Source: Desulfobacula sp.
GTDB taxonomy: Bacteria; Desulfobacterota; Desulfobacteria; Desulfobacterales; Desulfobacteraceae
NCBI RefSeq assembly: GCF_021107415.1
Contig: NZ_JAIOSW010000422.1
Span: 1-37,037, forward strand
Length of the DNA stretch: 37,037 bases
Direction: 5' to 3'
The translations under genes and the position numbers were made by a program. Of the stretch, positions 8,488 through 14,540 are shown piece after piece. Within the stretch, counting starts at the first letter, position 1. The number at the start of each line of letters is the position of its first letter. The notes below the pieces were generated by a model. The model searched no databases, was not told where the DNA came from, and saw only the letters and a list, made by a program, of their open reading frames with translations.

Positions 8488-9936
8488 TTAAGAGTTGTCC
8501 CTATCCCTTTCTCTTTTTCTTTTGCTCTGTTCTTTTCTTAGCTTTTGTTTTTTTGTATTATGTTTTTTCTTTTTCTGAAAAATTCTTTCATCTTCTTTTG
8601 ATCCACCGGAAAATTTTATTTTCCCTGTCTTTTCCCTGAAATAAAGTTTAATGGGTGTCAATTTTAAAGGAATCATCTGCCGCAACTGATTGATCAAATA
8701 TCGCTTATAGGAAAAATGAACCGCTTTTGAAAAATTGACAAAGCAGACAAAGCACGGCGGTTTTGTGGCCACCTGTGTGGAGTAAAAAAATTTTAATCTT
8801 TTTCCTTTATGCAGTGAAGGCTCTTCCCTGTAAACAGCATCCTCAATAATCCGGTTCAGCACACCCGTATTAATTCTGTGACAATATTCCTTGTGAATCT
8901 TTACCACTTCATCCAAAATTTTATGACACCGCTGTCCTGTCAGGGCTGAAACTGTCATGGCGGGCGCATAGGACAAAAATTTAGACTTATACCTTAACTC
9001 CTCCATATATTTTTTAATACTTTTTCGTTCTTTATCTAAAAGATCCCATTTGTTTAACAGGAACATGGCACCGCATCCCCTGTCTTCAGCATATCCTGCA
9101 ATGGTGATATCCTGATCTGTAATACCTTCATCCGAATCGATCAGAATTAACGCCACATCACACTCATCAAGGCTCTTCAATGATTTCAGGATGGAGAATT
9201 TTTCAATTTTCCGGGTGACCTTGCCCTTTCGCCGGATACCGGCCGTATCCACAAGGATAAACTGTCTGCCTTTATGTTCAACGCTGAGTTCTATGGCATC
9301 CCTTGTGGTACCGGCCTTTTCATTGACCACTATCCGCTGTTCGCCAAACAATCTGTTGGCAAGGGAAGATTTCCCTACATTGGGCCGGCCGACAATGGCG
9401 ATTTTTATCCGGGAGTCTTCGTCTTCTTCCCCCTGCTCATATTCCGGTAAAGCTTTCACCAGGTCATCTAAAAAATCACCAATACCAATACCGTGTTCTG
9501 CTGAAATCTTATAAAAATGATCAATGCCCAATGAATAAAACTCTGAAAGCTCATCATGCTGTTTATAGCTTTCTATTTTATTGATCAGATAAAACACGGG
9601 TTTGGACATTCTGCGTAAAAAGTCAGCCAGCTCCCGGTCATAGGGTGACAATCCTGCCCGGCCATCCATGATGAATATGAGGACATCGGCCTGGTCAGCC
9701 GCAGCCGTCAACTGGTCTTTAATCTGGGAGGCAAAATAATCATCATCCGAACTTAAAAAACCGCCGGTATCAATCACGGTAAACTCAACATCATCCCATA
9801 GTGCATCCGCATAATGTCTGTCCCTTGTCACACCCGGAAAATCATCAACAAGCGCGCGTCTTGAACGTATAATCCTGTTAAACAGTGTGGATTTGCCCAC
9901 ATTGGGTCGGCCAAGAAGGGCCACAACTGGTTTCAT
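8488..9936 (-). CDS. der: Ribosome biogenesis GTPase Der (EngA)
   Basis: This essential double-GTPase acts in 50S subunit assembly. The first G domain begins at GRPNVGKST (residues 9-17) with DTGG as G3 and NKIE as G4. The second begins at GRPNVGKSS near residue 183 with DTAGIRRKGK and NKWD. A KH-like C-terminal domain follows, with TQVATKPPCFVCFVN typical of Der. The last 30 or so residues form a strongly basic Lys/Arg-rich tail, a common lineage-specific extension in this family that probably contacts rRNA. The start is fixed by a strong GGAGG (9944-9948) 7 bases before the ATG. A TATAAT-like hexamer on the minus strand at 10099-10094 lacks a good -35, so the promoter is uncertain. Confidence 0.95.
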   Translation of the reverse strand: MKPVVALLGRPNVGKSTLFNRIIRSRRALVDDFPGVTRDRHYADALWDDVEFTVIDTGGFLSSDDDYFASQIKDQLTAAADQADVLIFIMDGRAGLSPYDRELADFLRRMSKPVFYLINKIESYKQHDELSEFYSLGIDHFYKISAEHGIGIGDFLDDLVKALPEYEQGEEDEDSRIKIAIVGRPNVGKSSLANRLFGEQRIVVNEKAGTTRDAIELSVEHKGRQFILVDTAGIRRKGKVTRKIEKFSILKSLKSLDECDVALILIDSDEGITDQDITIAGYAEDRGCGAMFLLNKWDLLDKERKSIKKYMEELRYKSKFLSYAPAMTVSALTGQRCHKILDEVVKIHKEYCHRINTGVLNRIIEDAVYREEPSLHKGKRLKFFYSTQVATKPPCFVCFVNFSKAVHFSYKRYLINQLRQMIPLKLTPIKLYFREKTGKIKFSGGSKEDERIFQKKKKHNTKKQKLRKEQSKRKRERDRDNS

Positions 9937-10126
9937 GTTTTAACCTCCAAAAATTAAACCAAAATATTTTTCGTCTTATACAATATATTGAAATTTTTAT
10001 AAATAGTAATGAAATTTTGCGCATAATAATAAAACCAATAAAAACGGCACCCATGGGCAGCAATCCATTGGTAATGGTCTATTTGAAGATGGGATTATAC
10101 AGGCAGGCTATTGATAAAATATGCTA

Positions 10127-10438
10127 TCAAGCGTAAACATTTATTTCCAAACTCTGCTTTTTCTGAGTAAATTCTCTTTCAATCCTGTTTTTTTCCTGAA
10201 GAAACTCTCTTTCAAGTTGTTGGGTTTCACTATTGTAATTTTGTTCCAGTGTATTTTTTTCCCCCTGATATTCTTGTTGAAGCTCTCTTGCTTCACGGGA
10301 AATATTTACTGTGTCATTGGATTCTTTGCGGTTTGAAGAAGAATGATCCGCACTATTTGAAGATTTATCGGTATTAGAAACATCCAGTTGAGCCTGGTAT
10401 CCAGTTATATAATTTATGCCGGATGTAGTGGTCAACAT
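10127..10438 (-). CDS. Small coiled-coil protein of unknown function
   Basis: This 103-residue soluble protein has no signal peptide and no Cys. Residues 1-40 are Ser/Thr/Asn-rich and probably disordered. A short NISREARELQQEYQ stretch follows, then a highly charged helix with heptad-like spacing of Leu and Ile in repeats such as EREFLQEKNRIEREF. A long single coiled coil is the simplest reading. The segment DTVNISREAREL recalls small proteins near flagellar or cell-cycle genes (for example FlgM-like N-termini), but the FlgM helices are not convincing, so I give no function. The start is an ATG preceded by GAGGTAA. It lies between der and the editing-domain gene, with about 190 bases before der. 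Confidence 0.65.
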   Translation of the reverse strand: MLTTTSGINYITGYQAQLDVSNTDKSSNSADHSSSNRKESNDTVNISREARELQQEYQGEKNTLEQNYNSETQQLEREFLQEKNRIEREFTQKKQSLEINVYA

Positions 10439-10662
10439 TCATTTACCTCATTAACCTGATAATTTCAGGCCATTATATTAACAATCAGGCAGATCTTATA
10501 TCCCAGAATCATGTTTAATCCCTTCACGCCACCCTCTGCCTTTGCTTACGATAAACTTTTATCAATGGAGTGTCAATGGTAATTCTATCCGGCAAAAATC
10601 AGCAGCAGACACCCATACCCTGTAGCAGGCACTGCAACTTCTACTGCTGGTCTTTTCTGCAT

Positions 10663-11070
10663 CTAAAATTCCTTAAAAATTCTGGCGAGCGGGTGTCCTT
10701 TAGCTTCAATGACCAAATCATTGAAATATCCATATGCTGTCTGTAATGCTTGATATTCCGCTTTAACAAGCCTGTCTTGAACTCGATCCAAAAGTAACTT
10801 TGCCTGTTCCGGACCTGCTTTTTCTTCAGCCAAATGTGTGAATGAATGTAAAAGGATTTTCTTTACATCCCATTTGCGGGCAAGCCATTTAGCATTTTTT
10901 ACAAGTTTTGTTTCCGATGAGCTACCATTCTGAATATCTTTTGGTTCAATATGAACAAAAGCAACTACAACCTTTTCATGTTCTTCTGGATCTGAAACTG
11001 GAGCAGTTTCAAGGGTCTTTATAGTTGGAGTCCAACCAAATTTATCGCAATACCAAAATAGCACTCTCAT
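10663..11070 (-). CDS. Free-standing threonyl-tRNA synthetase editing-domain protein
   Basis: This 135-residue protein matches the archaeal-type ThrRS N-terminal editing domain over its full length. It opens with the RVLFWYCDKFGW strand, has the VVVAFVHIEP strand where archaeal enzymes have a VVFTSVE-like segment, the ILLHSFTHLAEEKAGPEQA segment (archaeal form PFAHLSS with nearby helices), and the closing YGYFNDLVIEAKGHPLARI, where KGHPLA is the most recognisable motif. In archaea this D-aminoacyl-tRNA deacylase-like fold removes serine mischarged on tRNA-Thr. Here no synthetase catalytic or anticodon-binding domain follows, so it would have to act in trans. The ATG at 11070 has GGTGA upstream. 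No partner gene is visible. Activity is inferred from family resemblance only. Confidence 0.75.
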   Translation of the reverse strand: MRVLFWYCDKFGWTPTIKTLETAPVSDPEEHEKVVVAFVHIEPKDIQNGSSSETKLVKNAKWLARKWDVKKILLHSFTHLAEEKAGPEQAKLLLDRVQDRLVKAEYQALQTAYGYFNDLVIEAKGHPLARIFKEF

Positions 11071-11169
11071 AAAGTCACCGGAAGTTTAGCTCTAAAAATT
11101 ATCATAGCACCCTGCCTATCCTATTTTTCATTTCCTTCATTGTTTTCTAAAAGGTCGTTCTCATCTAAA

Positions 11170-11319
11170 TCAATCAATTTCTGACAATACGGTCATGCTC
11201 AACCGTTTCACATTACCCTTCATTAAAAGCTTTTGGCAATGAGAGCGAAAATATGATTTTAATTTTGAATCGCTTTGTATCGGTTGAATTTTCTCATTAA
11301 GATTTATTCTTCTGTTCAT
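11170..11319 (-). CDS. Small ORF, 49 residues, unknown
   Basis: The ATG at 11319 is preceded by TTGAGGTTAA, a good ribosome site, and the frame runs 49 codons to a TGA. The product is basic with no membrane segment and one Cys; its middle reads KLKSYFRSHCQKLLMKGNVK. It lies in the gap between the MNT nucleotidyltransferase and the editing-domain gene, where a HEPN partner would be expected. It is far too short to be one and has no RX4-6H motif. It may be a real short protein or the remnant of a longer gene. Confidence 0.3.
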   Translation of the reverse strand: MNRRINLNEKIQPIQSDSKLKSYFRSHCQKLLMKGNVKRLSMTVLSEID

Positions 11320-11377
11320 TTAACCTCAAAAAATCATTACAAGCATTATCGTTATGAATTCTGATCCGCTTTCGTCA

Positions 11378-11671
11378 TCATACATAAATAACATCCTTTG
11401 TTATTCGCTCTTTCAAAAGAGGACTCAAATCCTCCCAATAGGCAACAACATCTACAGGCACTCCAAGAAAATCTTCTAAGCTAATTTTTAAACCGATTCG
11501 GTTTAACAGATTTCGTTTGTTTAGCTCAACAACTATATCTATATCGCTACTTTCATTAATGGATCCCCTGGCAACGGATCCAAAAACGCCCATTTTAGTA
11601 ATACCAAATCTCTTGGATTGATCTTTTTTATATTTTTTCAATAGGGCTATGATATGTTCTTTATTAATCAA
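11378..11671 (-). CDS. MNT-type minimal nucleotidyltransferase (HEPN/MNT antitoxin-like)
   Basis: This 97-residue protein has the polymerase-beta-like nucleotidyltransferase core: GS at residues 31-32 in FGSVARG, then the metal-binding pair Asp43 and Asp45 in SDIDIVV, then a later strand with Asp in PVDVVAYW. MNT proteins are usually antitoxins that AMPylate or bind a HEPN RNase toxin encoded next to them. No HEPN ORF is found on either side, only the 49-codon ORF downstream, so this is an orphan or a remnant. The start is a TTG (11669-11671) with AGG about 8 bases upstream; no in-frame ATG lies before it. Confidence 0.82.
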   Translation of the reverse strand: MINKEHIIALLKKYKKDQSKRFGITKMGVFGSVARGSINESSDIDIVVELNKRNLLNRIGLKISLEDFLGVPVDVVAYWEDLSPLLKERITKDVIYV

Positions 11672-11795
11672 GTCATGGCCTGATTATTTATTTTTATCTT
11701 CATACAGCGAACCTTTTTTACCAGATGTTATGGGTATTACACACAAGGTGATTGATCTTGCATTTATGGGTAGGAATCTATCTTTTGATGCCTGG

Positions 11796-12590
11796 TTAAA
11801 ACGGAAGATACTTTCTAATTTTGCTCACAAGAGATAGTTTCGTTTCGATTTTCAGATACAGATTTCCTGCTTCCCTGTCCCCCTTGCTTTTCTCCCCCAT
11901 ACCCACAAGGCGGATCTGTTGTCCATGATGCACATTGGGAGGAATTTTCACCACCAACTTAATTGATTTCCATTTATGATAGTAGGCATAGGGACCGCCT
12001 TTTTTAGCCAGGTCGGAATTGATTTGAATGGTATCATGAAGGTTATTACCTTTCAGCGGAATCTTTTCACCTGATATATTTTGCAGCAATGTCCTGGCAA
12101 ACCTCCTCATTTTGCCTGAGAGAGGAATCTTAAAAGGAAATTTTCCAAACTCCAATGTACCGAGAAAGAAAAAACCTTTAACTGAGAAACCAGAGTCTTT
12201 GAATTCAAATATTTTTCCTTTTGTACCATAAAACTCTTTAGAAATATCATCAAAATTTCTGAATCCAAAAGATTTTGCCAGTTCGTTAAACACATTGTGA
12301 ATGTCGGTTCCAGTAAAAATATCTTGGTCTGAATAACTTTTTCGAAACTGTGAATAAGCATCGGCAGGATCGTATTGTTGCCGCAAAGAATCGTAATCAC
12401 GTCTCTTTTTGGAATCGGACAATACGGCATACGCCTCGTTTACCTGTTTCATTTTATCAGCTGTATCGGCATTCCCCTTGTTTCTATCTGGATGGAATTT
12501 AAACGCCAAGTCACGATAAACAGCCTTTATTTGCAACTTATCAGCATTTTTTGAGATCCCTAATATCTGATAATAATCCTGATTTTCCAT
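11796..12590 (-). CDS. J-domain co-chaperone (DnaJ/CbpA-like)
   Basis: This 264-residue protein has an N-terminal J domain with the HPD motif at residues 33-35 (FHPDRNKG) and the usual YYQILGI and NEAYAVLSD helices. A linker with FGFRNFDDIS and the C-terminal peptide-binding region follow, ending in VKIPPNVHHGQQIRLVGMGEKSKGDREAGNLYLKIE, the second C-terminal DnaJ beta-sandwich. There is no Gly/Phe-rich region and no CxxCxGxG zinc domain, so it is a CbpA-like class B or shortened J protein that would stimulate a DnaK ATPase. It ends soon after the NLYLKIE strand, shorter than typical CbpA (about 300 residues). No dnaK or grpE is nearby. Confidence 0.88.
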   Translation of the reverse strand: MENQDYYQILGISKNADKLQIKAVYRDLAFKFHPDRNKGNADTADKMKQVNEAYAVLSDSKKRRDYDSLRQQYDPADAYSQFRKSYSDQDIFTGTDIHNVFNELAKSFGFRNFDDISKEFYGTKGKIFEFKDSGFSVKGFFFLGTLEFGKFPFKIPLSGKMRRFARTLLQNISGEKIPLKGNNLHDTIQINSDLAKKGGPYAYYHKWKSIKLVVKIPPNVHHGQQIRLVGMGEKSKGDREAGNLYLKIETKLSLVSKIRKYLPF

Positions 12591-12654
12591 AATTTTATTC
12601 TAAATCTTAAAGCCTGAATCCCTTCCCTCTTCCCTCTTCCCCCGTACCCCCATC

Positions 12655-12686
12655 ACCCATCCCTGTCATGTAGAGGCAGGATGGGT
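12655..12686. repeat. Imperfect inverted repeat upstream of the J-domain gene
   Basis: ACCCATCCCTG (12655-12665) pairs with CAGGATGGGT (12677-12686) with a single bulged base, around an 11-base loop. It sits among C-rich runs (TCCC repeats at 12617-12660) in a gap with no gene. It lacks a T-tract of terminator quality. It could be a REP-like element or a leader hairpin of the J-domain gene. Confidence 0.35.
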
Positions 12687-12818
12687 ATTTGTACAGATAT
12701 GGTAATGTGCAATTGCAAATTTATTTTGCAGATAATTGTTGGACAACTTCTGCCTCCGAGCTATCATCATGATTTGAGTTTCTCTATTAATTTTATTTCA
12801 TTCATCTTTTTTTATGCT

Positions 12819-13112
12819 TTAGTTATCTTTTTTCTTTAATTTTTTTTCCATTATCTCATTAAATTTTTCAAGTTCCATGTAAGCCTTTAAAAATCCTGTT
12901 GTAAGTCCGTTTTGAACGATGAGATCCAGATCGGAGGAAATACCTTGCAGGCAACCGGCTATTGAAATTTTATGGTATTTATCAAATAGTTCACAATCCA
13001 GGCATTGATCTGGAGAATCACCGTACAACATATCCCTTCCCTGGGAGCCAAAGCATTCTTTTTTATTTAATATACTCATTTCCAATAATCCATTTTTAAT
13101 GATTAATCCCAC
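12819..13112 (-). CDS. Small Cys-containing protein of unknown function
   Basis: This ORF of up to 97 codons is not recognised. The central part has a cysteine cluster (ECFGSQGRDM, then QCLDCELFDKYHK, then AGCLQG), which could bind a metal. The C-terminal third is helical and charged and ends in a Lys-rich tail. The longest frame uses GTG at 13112 without a clear ribosome site. The ATG at 13079 gives 86 residues that start just before the first Cys and may be the true start. There is no signal peptide. The neighbours are the J-domain gene downstream and a hairpin-controlled small ORF on the other strand. Confidence 0.5.
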   Translation of the reverse strand: MGLIIKNGLLEMSILNKKECFGSQGRDMLYGDSPDQCLDCELFDKYHKISIAGCLQGISSDLDLIVQNGLTTGFLKAYMELEKFNEIMEKKLKKKDN

Positions 13113-13235
13113 AACGGGGCAGAGACCTAAAACTCACAATCAGTAACAATTAAATTTAAAGATGTAAAGAATCAGTTAATTGAATTTTTCTATCAAATAT
13201 CAAATAAAACCAAAAAGCATTTAAACACAAGCAGA

Positions 13236-13255
13236 TTACTCCTTTACAGGAGTAA
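13236..13255 (+). promoter_or_regulatory. Hairpin that includes a Shine-Dalgarno sequence
   Basis: TTACTCCT (13236-13243), loop TTAC, AGGAGTAA (13248-13255) form a perfect 8-bp stem. The 3' arm is the AGGAG ribosome site for the ATG at 13258. When folded, the RNA would hide the site. This could be translational control or chance symmetry; no aptamer-like domain is seen upstream. Confidence 0.4.
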
Positions 13256-13257
13256 AA

Positions 13258-13371
13258 ATGATAGACCAATTCAACCACAGAGAAAAATATCTGTACGACA
13301 ATTATTTTAGTTCTTTAACTGGAGCTAAAATCCTTATCCTCATAAAATTATCTTCGAAAAAAGTTTGCTAA
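13258..13371 (+). CDS. Short ORF, 37 residues, possibly the detached start of the next broken gene
   Basis: An ATG 3 bases after AGGAGTAA opens a 37-codon frame ending at TAA 13369-13371. The product begins MIDQFNHREKYLYDNYF, is hydrophilic at first and ends in a short hydrophobic and Lys-rich stretch. No family is recognised. The strong ribosome site argues that something was once translated here. The frame is different from that of the following DUF488-like fragment, so it may be the remains of an upstream gene or of a fused reading frame. Confidence 0.3.
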   Translation: MIDQFNHREKYLYDNYFSSLTGAKILILIKLSSKKVC

Positions 13372-13441
13372 TACCAAAGCTTGTCTTCTTTAGCAATATC
13401 TTATATTCTTCGTTGAGTCAAAAATTTTATCAACTGTATAA

Positions 13442-13732
13442 CTCAAAAGAACCTCCTCTGGTGGTTTATTGGGGCACAAACTATTTAATAAAAGGGTTAT
13501 ATTCGCTCCTTCCTGGAAAATGGTCATGGGCTCAAAAGAAGGTAAAATTTCCTGGGATGAATATAAGAAAACATATAAGGATCTGATGCGAAAATCATAT
13601 CAGCAGAACAAAGATATCTGGAATGAAGTTTTAGCCAGAGACGAAGTCACCCTGGTTTGTTTTTGCAAAGCAGATACAAATTGTCACAGGTATCTTCTAT
13701 CAAAATATTTTTCAAAGCTGGGCACCGATTAA
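13442..13732 (+). pseudogene. DUF488-like gene fragment, frameshifted and lacking its N-terminus
   Basis: The C-terminal part from about 13500 is a good match to small DUF488-type proteins: FAPSWKMVMGSKEGKISWDEY, then a helical stretch, then EVTLVCFCKADTNCHRYLL with the conserved C-x-C and CHR motifs. Upstream the same frame has a stop at 13439-13441 and no ATG before 13520. The -1 related frame upstream (13329-13493) reads LVVYWGTNYLIK and would join in phase at the AAAAGGG run (13490-13496). This suggests a one-base lesion, though ribosomal slippage or a sequencing error cannot be excluded. The usual DUF488 N-terminus is not recognisable in any frame. Function of the family is unclear. Confidence 0.6.
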
Positions 13733-13748
13733 TAGGGGAACGTAAACT

Positions 13749-14291
13749 ATGAAAATCAAATACAACTCACCAGTCATTCTGACTTATTCCATAATATCAA
13801 TATGCGTTTTGATTTTTTACAGTAGTGGTCTTTTAACAAGATACTTTTCTTCTCCGGCTCATTTCTCTTTTTCAGATCCATATTTTTACCTGAGATTGGT
13901 TTCATATATTGCCGGTCATGGGGGATGGGGTCACCTGATGGGGAATCTGATGATTATTCTTCTTGTAGGGCCACTACTTGAAGAAAAATACGGATCAGGC
14001 AAACTTTTGGAAATGGTTTTAATCACAGCCGTTGCTACGGCAATGCTTAATGCATTTTTATTTTCAACATCGCTTATAGGCGGAAGTGGCATTGCTTTCA
14101 TGCTGATACTTCTCAGTTCTTTTTCAAACATCAGAGCCAGAGAAATTCCACTGACATTTATTATTATTGCAGTGCTTTTCATTGGTAGCGAAGTGGTCTC
14201 AACCCTGAAGATTGATAGGATCTCACAATTCAGTCATCTTGCTGGCGGATTTATTGGTGCGGGTTATGGTTTTATTCGAAGTGGCCGATGA
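13749..14291 (+). CDS. Rhomboid-family intramembrane serine protease
   Basis: This 180-residue polytopic membrane protein with about six hydrophobic segments has the complete rhomboid signature. HxxxN is in GWGHLMGN (His62, Asn66), the catalytic Ser113 is in GGSG, and the catalytic His163 is in FSHLAGGFIGAGYG. Rhomboids cut single-pass membrane proteins within the bilayer. No extra domain is attached and the protein ends soon after the last helix, so it is a minimal core enzyme. The ATG follows GGGGAA. A diverged copy of its 3' end lies on the same strand at 17259, after topB and the four-helix membrane protein gene. Confidence 0.88.
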   Translation: MKIKYNSPVILTYSIISICVLIFYSSGLLTRYFSSPAHFSFSDPYFYLRLVSYIAGHGGWGHLMGNLMIILLVGPLLEEKYGSGKLLEMVLITAVATAMLNAFLFSTSLIGGSGIAFMLILLSSFSNIRAREIPLTFIIIAVLFIGSEVVSTLKIDRISQFSHLAGGFIGAGYGFIRSGR

Positions 14292-14313
14292 TAAAGGCTC
14301 CTGCACTGGCGTA

Positions 14314-14418
14314 TTAAATACCAGGAATGCCGATTGGCCCGGGAAGATCTGGTATACCGCAACCAAATAGCAACAAAGTCACCACGAGAAGGATGATCGC
14401 TATCAAATGTGTTTTCAT
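14314..14418 (-). CDS. 34-residue predicted lipoprotein
   Basis: A short frame from ATG 14418 (GTGAAGA upstream) to TAA encodes a basic start, a hydrophobic core and the lipobox LLFGC at residues 16-20. The 14 residues after the Cys are Gly, Pro and Ile rich (GIPDLPGPIGIPGI). Signal peptidase II cleavage would leave a 15-residue lipopeptide, comparable in size to entericidin-type lipoproteins but different in sequence. It lies between the convergent rhomboid gene and topB. Its role is unknown. Confidence 0.6.
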   Translation of the reverse strand: MKTHLIAIILLVVTLLLFGCGIPDLPGPIGIPGI

Positions 14419-14540
14419 GTATCTTCACTCTTATTTTTTAAAATTTGAGCTTGCAATGAATCTTAACACTCTTTTTGTAAGACCCCAAATCCACATCACA
14501 ATATTCGATGTGCATATCAAACTCGTATAGCAGTGGCAAC

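Noticed and set aside
11170..11319. HEPN toxin partner for the MNT gene
   Set aside because: The ORF has only 49 codons and no RX4-6H motif, so it cannot be a HEPN domain.
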